From Terriglobus albidus (GTDB lineage: Bacteria > Acidobacteriota > Terriglobia > Terriglobales > Acidobacteriaceae): a stretch of DNA of 64,000 bases. Position numbers and translations under genes: made by a program. Of the stretch, positions 17,459 through 26,392 are shown piece by piece (the stretch's first letter is position 1; every line of letters starts with the position of its first letter). The DNA lies in contig NZ_CP042806.1 in assembly GCF_008000815.1 (NCBI RefSeq), forward strand, positions 2,604,001-2,668,000, in the 5' to 3' direction. The notes beneath the pieces were generated by a model. It did no database searches. It was not told the DNA's origin and was given only the letters and a program-made list of their open reading frames with translations.

Positions 17459-18022
17459 ATGGAAGCAGAGCCCAGACGTCATGTTTTTCGTGAGCGCGCC
17501 TATGCGATGAAGAAACATGATGCAACCCGCCTCCATTACGACCTTAGGCTTGAGTGGAATGGTGTGCTTTTGAGCTGGGCTCTTCCGGTCGGACCTAGCT
17601 GTTACGCCGGAGTGTATCGAGAAGCCATCGAGATGGAAGATCACCGTCTGGCATATCTTCTGTTCGAAGGCGTTCATGAGACAGGGCCGATCATGCGCTG
17701 GGATTGCGGAACCTGGGAGCCGCACCCGGAATCCGATGATGCCGCGGGTAGTTTGAGCAGGGGCATACTTAGATTCACGTTGCGCGGAGAGAAACTCAAA
17801 GGTAGCTGGACGCTCACCAGAACAAACGCGAGAACCAGTACATCAAAGCCCATCTGGATGCTTTGTAAAGACCGTGACGCGTTCGCCGAAAGCCGCCCAG
17901 GCAAGTGCATCCTTGAGGAACAGCCGAACAGTATTACGAAGAAGACGATGGTGCAAATTGTTCAGGCATGGACGAGTCCCAGAGACAAGCACGAGCGACA
18001 AACGAAACTTTTCGATATGTAG
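17459..18022 (+). CDS. Stand-alone LigD-type 3'-phosphoesterase domain protein
   Basis: Predicted DNA-end processing enzyme of 187 residues, like the phosphoesterase module of bacterial non-homologous end-joining ligase LigD, which removes 3'-phosphates and 3'-ribonucleotides. The motif KKHDATRLHYDLRLEWNG holds His20, His26, Asp28 and Arg30; EMEDHRLAY holds His62 and Tyr66. These six have the same spacing as the catalytic residues described for Pseudomonas aeruginosa LigD (H42, H48, D50, R52, H84, Y88). LRFTLRGEKLKGSWTLTRT and the WMLCKDRDAFA end are also typical. The usual glycine-rich loop of FEGVIPEGxYGxG is shortened here to FEGVHETGPIMRWDCGTW. A GGAGG sits 8 bases before the ATG. No ligase, polymerase or Ku gene is nearby. 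Confidence 0.85.
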   Translation: MEAEPRRHVFRERAYAMKKHDATRLHYDLRLEWNGVLLSWALPVGPSCYAGVYREAIEMEDHRLAYLLFEGVHETGPIMRWDCGTWEPHPESDDAAGSLSRGILRFTLRGEKLKGSWTLTRTNARTSTSKPIWMLCKDRDAFAESRPGKCILEEQPNSITKKTMVQIVQAWTSPRDKHERQTKLFDM

Positions 18023-18085
18023 CTGCTCCAAGCGAGTCTATGCGCATGATGATTTGGCCGATTCTGGCAAACCATCATGCGGGAC

Positions 18086-19951
18086 CTACATATTACTCAG
18101 CAGGGACTTCCCACTACTCTGCTTGACCACATGCAGGTGCGCTTCGCCCACCAGCTCGCGAAGATGCGGCAGGTCGCCGTTATCCGTTAGCAGGTAGTAC
18201 CGCTCGCCCGACTCCCATCTGCGGACGAACCCTGCGTCATCGATGAAGACCTGCGGTGCATTCGGTGCATACGACCCATATTCCAGGTTGGCGCTTCTGC
18301 CATTCAGGAGCAGCGCCTCGCGATTCGTGTAGAAGAAGACCGATGAGAAGGCGTAATACGCATCCGCCTCAATTAGCGTGCCCGGCGGGCTCTCCAGCAG
18401 TGCTGTCGCCAGTTGGTACGACCCCATATATGGATCGAATCGCACCAGAGCCAGCCGTGCCGCTTGAAAGAACACCACCATGCCTGCCACCATGACGGCA
18501 ACCATCAGACCTACCCGTCGCCGTGCAATCGCGGCTCCCACGGCCACAATCGCAAATGCCGCAACCGCCAACGCCAGCGGCAGTTTCAAATAAGCGAACG
18601 CCCCCAGCGTTAGATCCAACATATGGCCCAGCGAAAGCGTGTACATCTCCGGATGCTGTGCCAACGCATCGGCAAGTTCACCCTTCGCCGGCAGCCTCGC
18701 CGCCATGAAAAGCACCGTTCCGAGCACAATTGCCAACGAGCCGAAGATCGCGACGGTAAACCAGCGCCCTGCGCGGACCCACCGGCCCTCTGCAATCGCC
18801 GCCCCTGCCAGCAACGCCAGCGCTGGGTAGATCGGCATGGAGTAGTACTCCTGCGTGGTCGAGAAGGTGAAGAACACCATCACCACGCCGATCCAGCACA
18901 GCAGCATTAGCCGCAGCCGTCCGGCGCGGGATCCACGGTTGTAACTCAGCTTCACTGCGCCTGGCAGAAATGCCGACCACGGAAATAGCCACGCCAGGTT
19001 GAGCACCCAGAACAGAGCTCGCGGCACGGTGTTGTAGTCTCGCGGATACCGCAGGTTCAGAAATCGCAGCAGATGTTCATTGAAGAAGTAGAACCAGAAG
19101 AACCCGTGATACTCACCGGGGCCGCTGTGCATGGAGAAGGCAAAGTATGGCGGATTCCAAAGCGTTGCCAGCACATGCCACGGCGCGGCAACTACCATCA
19201 TCACAAGCAGTACCAGCCATGGCTGCAGCCTTTTCCATGTGGCGCCGGACCACAACTGCCGCGTCGCTGCCATATACAACAGGCCGGCGCCCAGTGGGAA
19301 CACGATGGCAATCAGCCCCTTTAGCAGCAGGCCGCATCCCAGGGCGAACCCCATCAGTATCGCCCACGCGCGCGGGTTCGCTTCCTCAGGCTCCTGCAAC
19401 CGCATCCAGGCCCATAGTGTCACCGCGATCGTCAGTGTCAGCACTGCATCCGGAATCTGGATCCGGGTGAACAGATATAACCCGACCGATGTGGCCAAAG
19501 CCACGCCTGAGAAGACGCCCGCCTGCTCGCCCATTGCCCAGCGACCGAACCGGTACGTCACCCAGCACAGCAGCACTACAGAAAGGGCCAGCGGAATGCG
19601 TGCGGCCCAGTCATGGACGCCGAATACCCGGAATGATCCTGCCATCATCCAGTAGATGAGCGGTGATTTCTCCAGGTATGCCACCCCATCCAGCCTGGCC
19701 GTTACCCAGTCGCCGGACTCCAGCATTGTGCGAGCAATCTGCGCCTGAACTGCGTCTACATCGTCCATCAGTCGCGGTGGACTGATTACGTTTCCACAGA
19801 ACACGAGACAGGCTGCCAGGACGACGAGGAGTCCTCCACGACCGGCTCTTCCTCCACGGACGGAACCGGTACGTGTGCCGTCGGCAGTTCCACGTTCCAC
19901 CGCTTCATCCAGATCGTTAGCGTCAGCAGACCCCAAAGGTGATACCCCCAA
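18086..19951 (-). CDS. GT39-type (ArnT/PMT-like) membrane glycosyltransferase
   Basis: Polytopic transferase that would take a sugar from a polyprenyl-phosphate carrier and add it to a lipid or protein on the periplasmic side. Up to 621 residues. The N-terminal GT39 signature is present: PPRLMDDVDAVQAQIARTMLESGDWVTARLDGVAYLEKSPLIYWMMAG, with the catalytic acidic pair in the first periplasmic loop. About twelve membrane segments follow, then a soluble C-terminal domain (IEADAYYAFSSVFFYTNREALLLNGRSANLEYGS). The start is unclear: TTG at 19951, GTG at 19900 and GTG at 19804 are in frame. The first would overlap the asparagine synthetase gene by 166 bases and the last by 19; the first membrane helix argues against the last. 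Translation is probably coupled to asparagine synthetase. Confidence 0.85.
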   Translation of the reverse strand: MGVSPLGSADANDLDEAVERGTADGTRTGSVRGGRAGRGGLLVVLAACLVFCGNVISPPRLMDDVDAVQAQIARTMLESGDWVTARLDGVAYLEKSPLIYWMMAGSFRVFGVHDWAARIPLALSVVLLCWVTYRFGRWAMGEQAGVFSGVALATSVGLYLFTRIQIPDAVLTLTIAVTLWAWMRLQEPEEANPRAWAILMGFALGCGLLLKGLIAIVFPLGAGLLYMAATRQLWSGATWKRLQPWLVLLVMMVVAAPWHVLATLWNPPYFAFSMHSGPGEYHGFFWFYFFNEHLLRFLNLRYPRDYNTVPRALFWVLNLAWLFPWSAFLPGAVKLSYNRGSRAGRLRLMLLCWIGVVMVFFTFSTTQEYYSMPIYPALALLAGAAIAEGRWVRAGRWFTVAIFGSLAIVLGTVLFMAARLPAKGELADALAQHPEMYTLSLGHMLDLTLGAFAYLKLPLALAVAAFAIVAVGAAIARRRVGLMVAVMVAGMVVFFQAARLALVRFDPYMGSYQLATALLESPPGTLIEADAYYAFSSVFFYTNREALLLNGRSANLEYGSYAPNAPQVFIDDAGFVRRWESGERYYLLTDNGDLPHLRELVGEAHLHVVKQSSGKSLLSNM

Positions 19952-21741
19952 TTCGCCTTCCGCTTCTGGTGCTGGTCCATCAGCGTTCGCACCATCGGCC
20001 AGTTGAATACGCCGGACTCACGCAGCCACGTCTCCGTCAGTGTCTCCTCCAGCAACGGTCGCAACACTCCGCGGAACCACGCGTGAATCGGAATATCGAG
20101 CCCCACTTTCGATCGCTGCAGGACCGATTGCGGCAGCGCGTCGTGCATCAGGACTCGAAGAATCCGTTTCGTCTCCAGCCCGTTCAGTTTCCACTTCATC
20201 GGGAGCCGGTTCGCAAACTGCACAATCCGGTCATCCAGGAAAGGCGGTCGTACCTCCACCGAATGCGCCATGCTCATCCGGTCCACCTTGTACAACAGCG
20301 CGTCCTGCAATGAGTATCGCTGATCGAAATCCAGGAACCGCTCCATCGCGTTTCCGCCCTGCATGGTGCCCAGCAGATCCGTCATCGGTCCCTTACGCGC
20401 ATACCGGAAGACCTGTTGCTTCTCAAGCTCCGTGAACGTGCCGTTCCAGAATACGTGTGCGGCTTCCGCCGAAAGCAGAGATCCCTCCAGGAAGCGCTTC
20501 AGCTTGTAGTCCAGGCCGATCTTTCGGTCGCTCGCGGGCATGCGCTGCGCTGCCGTCAGCGCTCCCTTCAATAAGGGCTTCGGCAGCCACGCAACAGCGT
20601 TCCGCAGCCGGTTCGCCTTATACGTCAGATATCCGCCGAAGAGCTCGTCCGAGCCCTCGCCGCTTAGGGCGACCGTAACCTGCTGCCGGCTCATCTTGGC
20701 CAGATACCAGACCGGAATGGCGCCGGCATCCGCGCTTGGCTCGTCCGAGTAGTAGCTTAGCTCTGCAATCGTCTCTGCCAGGTCAGCGTCTTCATTCAGG
20801 TCGAACTCGGTATGGTTCGTTCCATAATGCTCTGCCATGGCCCGCACATAATTGCTTTCATCGAACTCCCGCCCGCGGAAGGTCACCGAAAACGTCCGCA
20901 AAGGCTCGGAACTTATCTGGGCCGCATAGTGCGTGATGGTCGAGGAGTCCAGACCACCGCTTAGCCATATCCCCGACGGCACCTCGCTGTGCAACTGCTC
21001 CCGTACAGCGCTCTTTAGCAGGCCATCCAACTCCTCACAAGCCTCGCCCAGGTCTTCCGGCGCCGGTTTCTGCCGTTCAACCGGAAGATACGACCGCAGC
21101 TCTATCCCGCTTTCGCACCATTCAAGCGCATGCCCCGCAGGCAATTTCTTAATGCCTTCAATCAGGGTGAACGGCCCGGGGACGTAGTTCAACGACAGAT
21201 AGCAGTTCAACCCATGCAGATCCAGGCGCCGTGGTACTTCCGGGTGCGCAAAAATCGCCTTCAGCTCCGACCCGAAGAAGATCTCTCCATCCTGGCACCG
21301 ATAGTACAGCGGCTTTATTCCAACCCGGTCCCGCGCCAGCGTCAGTCTGCGTTCGCGCTCATTCCAGATTCCGACAGCGAACATTCCGCGGAATCGCGCG
21401 AAACTCTCCAGCCCCCACTCCAGGAACGCATTCAGCACTACCTCGGTATCGCAATGTGTGCGGAAAGTCCACCCTCTACGTTCCAGGTCTTCGCGAATCT
21501 CCCCGTGGTTGTATACCTCGCCGTTGAAGACGATCGTGCACTGGTGTTCGGCATTGTGCATCGGCTGGTTGCCGTGCTCTACATCCACAATGCGCAGCCG
21601 TGTCGCTCCCACGGATGCGTGCCTCGTCACAAACCCCTGCTGGCTGTCCGGTCCGCGATGTGTCAGGCTTCTTAGGCCCCGCGCGAGCACACCTTCTGGC
21701 AGTGGCCTGCGAACATGAGAGTATCCAACGATTCCACACAT
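19786..21741 (-). CDS. asnB: Asparagine synthetase (glutamine-hydrolysing), AsnB-like
   Basis: Two-domain amidotransferase of 651 residues, converting aspartate (or a related carboxylate), glutamine and ATP to the amide, glutamate, AMP and PPi. The N-terminal class II glutaminase domain starts MCGIVGY with the Cys2 nucleophile and has HRGPDSQQG and FNGEVYNHGEIREDL. The synthetase domain has the PPi loop SGGLDSS at 261-267, SGEGSDELFGGY and VEVRPPFLDDRIVQFANRLP. The C-terminal tail after about 625 is extra and acidic (VEEEPVVEDSSSSW), and is also the part that overlaps the GT39 gene. AsnB paralogues often sit in exopolysaccharide loci and may amidate sugars, so the substrate need not be free aspartate. 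Confidence 0.9.
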   Translation of the reverse strand: MCGIVGYSHVRRPLPEGVLARGLRSLTHRGPDSQQGFVTRHASVGATRLRIVDVEHGNQPMHNAEHQCTIVFNGEVYNHGEIREDLERRGWTFRTHCDTEVVLNAFLEWGLESFARFRGMFAVGIWNERERRLTLARDRVGIKPLYYRCQDGEIFFGSELKAIFAHPEVPRRLDLHGLNCYLSLNYVPGPFTLIEGIKKLPAGHALEWCESGIELRSYLPVERQKPAPEDLGEACEELDGLLKSAVREQLHSEVPSGIWLSGGLDSSTITHYAAQISSEPLRTFSVTFRGREFDESNYVRAMAEHYGTNHTEFDLNEDADLAETIAELSYYSDEPSADAGAIPVWYLAKMSRQQVTVALSGEGSDELFGGYLTYKANRLRNAVAWLPKPLLKGALTAAQRMPASDRKIGLDYKLKRFLEGSLLSAEAAHVFWNGTFTELEKQQVFRYARKGPMTDLLGTMQGGNAMERFLDFDQRYSLQDALLYKVDRMSMAHSVEVRPPFLDDRIVQFANRLPMKWKLNGLETKRILRVLMHDALPQSVLQRSKVGLDIPIHAWFRGVLRPLLEETLTETWLRESGVFNWPMVRTLMDQHQKRKANWGYHLWGLLTLTIWMKRWNVELPTAHVPVPSVEEEPVVEDSSSSWQPVSCSVET

Positions 21742-21884
21742 CAGTAGGCCGGCCCCTGCGACTCCAGTCCGCCATGCACAACAGTTCGGCCAACTCCTTC
21801 ATCAAAAAGAAGTAAGGTCACTCATCGCACAGACCCACTACTGGACCGCGTGTAAAGTTGTCTGTCATTATGCCTGACTGTCCT

Positions 21885-21907
21885 AACTTTTTGCTCGGGA
21901 AAAAGTT
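21885..21907. other. 8-bp inverted repeat in the asnB upstream region
   Basis: Perfect arms AACTTTTT and AAAAAGTT around GCTCGGG, about 145 bases upstream of the asnB start. It could be an operator or a weak terminator; nothing in the sequence decides between them. Confidence 0.3.
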
Positions 21908-22154
21908 TTCAACCGAAACTTTTCTGGGAAAAGGACGTCTAAAGCCTGTCATCTCTACTGATGAAGGGGCCGGGGAGCGCCGGCAGCGCTGCAATGCAGA
22001 TGCAGCGGCGGTCTTCGGCGGTTCTGCATCTTGGACGAGCGGCCAGAACCGGTCTCTTAAAGTATTCCAGTGAAAGCGTGGATTCTTCCCGAACCTATCG
22101 AAAGATAGTCAACTGGATTACCAGAATAGGAAGGGAAGCACGGAGCCTGGGCTT

Positions 22155-22269
22155 AGGGCATTTTCCTGTAAGTGTAGTGGAGGGCTTGTGCATCTATGGG
22201 CGTTTTCCTCAATGAAAACGCCCCCTGCACGCCCCTTCCGGAATACCCAGCAACAGGAAAAATGCTCCA
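22155..22269 (+). repeat. Interspersed hairpin repeat, copy A
   Basis: About 115 bases. The ends form an imperfect terminal inverted repeat (GGGCATTTTCCTGT at the left, ACAGGAAAAATGCTCC at the right). The centre is a perfect 10-bp stem GGGCGTTTTC / GAAAACGCCC (22198-22223, loop CTCAAT). The right half contains TACCCAGCAACAGGAAAA, shared with the other copies. Copies B (31875), C (33648) and D (41391, opposite orientation) have the same architecture. Copy A is the only one not touching a stop codon. Confidence 0.85.
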
Positions 22270-22382
22270 GACAGACCCCCGGCCGCATTTTAGCGACTTC
22301 GCGAGATCCATCTTCTGTTCTTCAGCTAAGCTTTTGAGGCGTATCAACTCCGCCAGATTTTGTGCCAGGAAGAAGATTCATC

Positions 22383-23432
22383 ATGCTGAAGTTCAGAGTT
22401 CCTGTTTTCGCCGGGATGCTGCTTGCCGCCTCCATGGGAAATGCCACCGCGCAGACAAACGACCTTAAGTTTTTGAATGACAATCGTTCCATGCTGGATG
22501 CCCATAACTGCTATCCCTACGAGGGCCAATGGCAGGACCGCGTCAGCCGCGCCCTGAACTCGGGTTTCCCGGTATCCATCGAGCAGGACCTGGCCTGGTA
22601 TTCCGACCCGGCGACGGGCAAAGGACGCGTCGTTGTTTCGCACACTCCGAAGACAACCGGAACGGAACCGACGCTCAAGGCTTATTTCTTCGAACAGGTG
22701 AAGCCGGTTGTCGAGAAGATCCTCAAAGAAAACAAGCAGAACGAATGGCCGCTCATTGTGTTGCACTTCGATTTCAAGGACAATCAGCCGGCGTTGCATG
22801 AAGCCGTGTGGAATCTGCTCGGTGAGTACGAGCCTTGGCTGTCGACGGCGGTAAAGACCCCGGATCCGCATCAGCTTTCGCCCATTCAGAAGAAGCCGAT
22901 TCTCGTCATTACGGAAGACAACGACGCGCAGGAGAACGCCTTCTTCGATCGCGTGCCGGTGGGTGCAAAACTGCGGATCTTCGGTTCGGCACATAGCGCT
23001 TCCCATCCTGAGAATCTTTCCCGTGCGGAGCTAGCCCATTGGGAAGCGACCACTTCACCCGCGAATCTACTGACTGAGACTCCGACGAACTATCGCCGCT
23101 GGTGGAATAACTCCTGGGCTGTGGTCGAAGAGGGAGGGCAGGCGAACGCCGGTGAGTGGACTGCGCAGGATGACAAGCGGCTGCGCGAGATCGTCGACCA
23201 TGCTCATCGCATGGGATTCTGGATCCGCTTCTACACGCTCGATGGCTTTGATCAGCAGAAGAACCAGGGATGGGGCGCCAGTTATAATTTCGGATCTCGC
23301 GAAGCAGTTCTTCCACGCTGGAAGGCCGCCATCAGTGCAGGCGTGAACTTCGTTGCGACCGATCAGTATGAAGACTTCGCCACAATGGTTCCGCAGATAG
23401 AGAAGTCATTGCGGCCGGGAGCCATCCACTAA
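22383..23432 (+). CDS. Secreted PLC-like phosphodiesterase
   Basis: Exported protein of 349 residues with a TIM-barrel pattern like phosphatidylinositol-specific phospholipase C and glycerophosphodiesterases. A signal peptide covers 1-24 (VFAGMLLAASMGNATAQ). Likely active-site residues are His41 in LDAHNCYPYEG, Glu67 and Asp69 in VSIEQDLAW, and His87 in VVVSHTPK, which match the H...E.D...H pattern of the superfamily. HRMGFWIRFYTLDG and AGVNFVATDQYEDF close the barrel. The ATG at 22383 is chosen because it begins the signal peptide and AGGAAGAAG lies upstream; a GTG 21 bases earlier would spoil the signal. It stands alone, downstream of repeat A. Substrate unknown. Confidence 0.75.
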   Translation: MLKFRVPVFAGMLLAASMGNATAQTNDLKFLNDNRSMLDAHNCYPYEGQWQDRVSRALNSGFPVSIEQDLAWYSDPATGKGRVVVSHTPKTTGTEPTLKAYFFEQVKPVVEKILKENKQNEWPLIVLHFDFKDNQPALHEAVWNLLGEYEPWLSTAVKTPDPHQLSPIQKKPILVITEDNDAQENAFFDRVPVGAKLRIFGSAHSASHPENLSRAELAHWEATTSPANLLTETPTNYRRWWNNSWAVVEEGGQANAGEWTAQDDKRLREIVDHAHRMGFWIRFYTLDGFDQQKNQGWGASYNFGSREAVLPRWKAAISAGVNFVATDQYEDFATMVPQIEKSLRPGAIH

Positions 23433-23669
23433 ACCTCCAAGTCGGATGGCTTGCCTTCGTGTTTTCATTTTGAGAGGGCACTTCACGACGCGACTCGCCA
23501 GAAGGAAGATCCGCTGCGACTCGCGTTTCAGTTCAGCCAGCTGCGACTACCGGTGGCCCCTGGTCGTCATAGCATCTGCGTATGCGGCTCAGCGTTTGCT
23601 GCAACTACCTCAAAAATCGAGCCAAAAATCTGGCAAGCAGCAGTTTAGAGTTGGATTTATAGTCCAGCT

Positions 23670-24764
23670 ATGCGTCCGTCAGAGAAAACCATCCTTCTTG
23701 TCAGTGTAGCAACCCTCTATGGAGGCGCCGAGGCGTATTATGTGAAGCTGGCAAAAATTCTGCAGCTTCAATTCAAGGTAGTTGCAGTTGTCTGCTGCGA
23801 GCGTTTACGGGACGAACTGGTTGGCCACGGCATCGACACCGTCTTGGCCGAGATTGGTACACGCTGGATAGGACCGCGCCGTTATTTGACAGCCTTTGCA
23901 GCATGTCGAAAGATGAAGGCGCACTATGCCCCCCGAGTGGCGCATTTGAATGGCCAGCCAGAGTCGTATCTGGCTTTGTTTCTGCGCCTGCTAGGTATGC
24001 GCTTGTTGACCACCCGGCACACTCCGTTCACCGATCTATATCTGCGCGAAGGTTCGCGGTTGCCAGTGTTTTTCAAGCGATTCATGGTATTGTTTTCGCT
24101 GCGTCTCTGCCACGCTACGGTATGTGTATCCAAATTGCTACAGGAGCAGCTTGGCCAGTATCTTGCATCCAGCAAGCTGGTATATCTGCCTACATGGGTG
24201 AGCGATAAATTTCTTGAACGTGGCATAAGGCCTATGCCTTCCGATCCACTGAAAGTGTTGTTTGTGGGTCGAGTTGTACGCAACAAAGGGATCTTTACCG
24301 CTATTGAAACTGCACGCCGTTGCCCCTGGCTCCAGTTAACTGTAGTGGGCGATGGCGACGACTTGCCAGTGGCGCGAGAAAAAGCTCGGGGACTCAACGT
24401 ATTCTTTGCAGGATTTCAACGCGACTGTCGGCCGATGTATCGTGCTGCCGATCTATTTTTGTTTCCGTCGCCAGAAGGATTTGAAGGTCTGCCGCAGGTG
24501 TTGCTGGAGGCTATGGCCCAGGAGCTTCCATGTCTGGCTGCCGACATACATTCTGTTCTTGAAATTGCCGGCCCGGACGGCGTCGTTGCTACGTACAAGC
24601 AGGGTGATGGCGATGCGCTGGTAGCCCAACTGGAGAAGTTCCGCCGCGATCCTCAGAGATTGTTAGAGCTAGGGCAAGCTGGTAGGCTTGAGGTTGAGCG
24701 GCATTATACGGTTGCGTCTGTTGCCAGCGGTTATCTGCAGATATTTAACCTGGCATTCCTATAA
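23670..24764 (+). CDS. Family 4 glycosyltransferase
   Basis: GT-B glycosyltransferase of 364 residues, first gene of the second polysaccharide cluster. It opens with ILLVSVATLYGGAEAYYVKLA, the usual glycine-rich acceptor-side loop. The donor domain has LKVLFVGRVVRNKGIFTAIE (about 194-213), LTVVGDGDDLP, VFFAGFQRDCRPMYRAADLFLFPSPEGFEGLPQVLLEAMAQELP, with the E-x7-E pair at Glu272 and Glu280. The product is expected to add one sugar to the growing lipid-linked repeat unit in the cytoplasm. The preceding 237 bases hold no gene and probably contain the promoter of the plus-strand operon that runs to 31278. Donor sugar unknown. Confidence 0.9.
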   Translation: MRPSEKTILLVSVATLYGGAEAYYVKLAKILQLQFKVVAVVCCERLRDELVGHGIDTVLAEIGTRWIGPRRYLTAFAACRKMKAHYAPRVAHLNGQPESYLALFLRLLGMRLLTTRHTPFTDLYLREGSRLPVFFKRFMVLFSLRLCHATVCVSKLLQEQLGQYLASSKLVYLPTWVSDKFLERGIRPMPSDPLKVLFVGRVVRNKGIFTAIETARRCPWLQLTVVGDGDDLPVAREKARGLNVFFAGFQRDCRPMYRAADLFLFPSPEGFEGLPQVLLEAMAQELPCLAADIHSVLEIAGPDGVVATYKQGDGDALVAQLEKFRRDPQRLLELGQAGRLEVERHYTVASVASGYLQIFNLAFL

Positions 24765-24886
24765 ATCGTGTATTTCGCAACCTCTGCATCCACGGGCATT
24801 CTCCTTCTGGTTGTCGAGAGGTTCATCAATTGGCAAGGTGTAATCCCTGCTCATTGAGTTCATCTGCTAGAACTGGAGTTTCTCGT

Positions 24887-26335
24887 TTGACCGTTGCTGA
24901 TCCCCATGTTCACTTGGCGCGCAAAGCTGCTCGTGGTGCCATCGCATTAGGCATTCGCCAGTTGCTGGCACACGGGAGCAATGTGTTGGGAGGCGTGTTA
25001 CTAGCCCGCCTGCTGACACCGGGACAGTTTGGCTTCTTCGCGCTAGTCACGCTCTTCCTTACGTTTTTGAATATTTTTGGCGGCACTGGCTTCGCGGGGA
25101 ATCTGATCCGCGTACCAGAAGAGCCGGGACTGCGCACCTATCGGGTGATCTTCACAGGGCAGCAAATTCTAGTCGGTTCGCTCTGTACCGCGATTGCGTT
25201 TGCGGCGCCTTGGATTGCCTCTCTTTATCATCTGGCCGATCACGGGACTACCTTTTTCCGGTTAACTGCGCTCTCGCTGTTTTTCACCTCGCTGATGGTG
25301 ATACCGCAGGTACGAATGGAGCGGGAGCTCGAGTTCGATAAACTGGCGCTTATTGAAGTGTCGCAGGCGGTTAGCTTTAATCTCACTACTGTTCTGCTGG
25401 CATGGAAGGGATTCGGAATTCTCTCTTTCGCCGTTGGCATGATCGTCCGATCCTGTCTCGGGGCCATTCTGGCAAATCTGATCTCGCCTTGGAAGACCGG
25501 ATTCCAATGGGATTGGCCCTTGTTACGTGCCAACGTGCACTATGGTGTTGCACTGCAGACAGGCCAGGTTTTGGCCATGGCCAAAGACAGCATCACGCCT
25601 CTGTTTGTAGGGCTGTACTTGGGAAGCACACAGATGGGGTATGCCACCTGGGCTATGACATTTGCCAGCTTTCCCATCATGATTCTAATGCCTCTGCAGC
25701 GGCTGTATCTGCCCTTCTACGCGCGGTTGCAGCATGCCCCAGAGGCACTTGCACATTACCTGAGACACACATTCCTGCTAGTGAACGGCATCGCCGCACC
25801 GTTATCGGTGATCTGTGTGGCACTGGCACATCCCATCACGCGGTTGGTTTTTGGCGAGAAGTGGGTTGTGGCGATTCCACTGTTCTTCTGCTTCTCGTTT
25901 GCCAATCTATTCGGTCCCAGCGTTACGCCGATCCTTGGCCTTTTCAATGCCCTTGGAAAATCGCATACCACCATGCAAGTCATTCTGGCTGTGATGATAA
26001 TGACCTGGATATTCGGTGTGCCGCTGATGATTCATTTTGGGCTGATGGGATTCGGCTTCACGATTGTTTGCACACAGTTTGTGAATATATGGCTCTACTG
26101 GTTTGTGAAGAAGCTGGTCCCCGTCCGACCATTCGCTTCATACTGGCCTGCATGGCCCTTGAGCTTCGCTATCGGGCTGGGTTTGTTTGCGATTGAGTCG
26201 CAATTTCCAGCACGCAACCTCGTCGTTCTACTTTCCTATGGAGCAGTGGGACTTATTTGTTACCTAGGCATCTTCGCAACATTCTTTCAAAATCGTGTAC
26301 GGGTTGCTCTGCAGTTGCTCAGGAAGAATGCCTGA
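24887..26335 (+). CDS. Wzx-like flippase of the second cluster
   Basis: Membrane protein of about 482 residues of the MOP superfamily (lipopolysaccharide/oligosaccharide flippase), translocating the lipid-linked repeat unit. Characteristic features are AARGAIALGIRQLLAHGSNVLGGVLLARLLTPGQFGFFALV at the N-terminus and ITPLFVGLYLGSTQMGYATWAMTFASFPIMI in the middle, with about fourteen hydrophobic segments overall. I prefer the TTG at 24887 because GGAG lies 8 bases upstream; the open frame goes back to another TTG at 24830, which would add 19 residues that do not look like part of the family. It is a different subgroup from the flippase at 9742. Confidence 0.87.
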   Translation: MTVADPHVHLARKAARGAIALGIRQLLAHGSNVLGGVLLARLLTPGQFGFFALVTLFLTFLNIFGGTGFAGNLIRVPEEPGLRTYRVIFTGQQILVGSLCTAIAFAAPWIASLYHLADHGTTFFRLTALSLFFTSLMVIPQVRMERELEFDKLALIEVSQAVSFNLTTVLLAWKGFGILSFAVGMIVRSCLGAILANLISPWKTGFQWDWPLLRANVHYGVALQTGQVLAMAKDSITPLFVGLYLGSTQMGYATWAMTFASFPIMILMPLQRLYLPFYARLQHAPEALAHYLRHTFLLVNGIAAPLSVICVALAHPITRLVFGEKWVVAIPLFFCFSFANLFGPSVTPILGLFNALGKSHTTMQVILAVMIMTWIFGVPLMIHFGLMGFGFTIVCTQFVNIWLYWFVKKLVPVRPFASYWPAWPLSFAIGLGLFAIESQFPARNLVVLLSYGAVGLICYLGIFATFFQNRVRVALQLLRKNA

Positions 26336-26392
26336 AGAGGTTTCTTTGCTGAGGGTTCGAGTTTTCAGGTCTAAAAAGAGGACGTATTCTCC

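Larger units (their letters stand above)
21742..22382. other. Intergenic region with one interspersed repeat
   Basis: Between divergent asnB and the PLC-like gene. It holds an inverted repeat AACTTTTT / AAAAAGTT (21885-21907, 7-base loop) and repeat copy A (22155-22269). I see no coding sequence: the small frames inside the repeat recur in its other copies only because the DNA recurs. Confidence 0.6.

Noticed and set aside
22196-22468. Small open frame beginning in repeat copy A (MGVFLNENAPC...) and similar frames in copies B, C and D
   Set aside because: The similar peptides arise because the DNA repeat recurs in both orientations; there are no ribosome binding sites, the frames differ between copies, and conservation follows hairpin structure rather than codons.
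22344-23006. 220-residue minus-strand frame opposite the PLC-like gene
   Set aside because: Antisense shadow of a gene with a signal peptide and active-site motifs; composition is unnatural.
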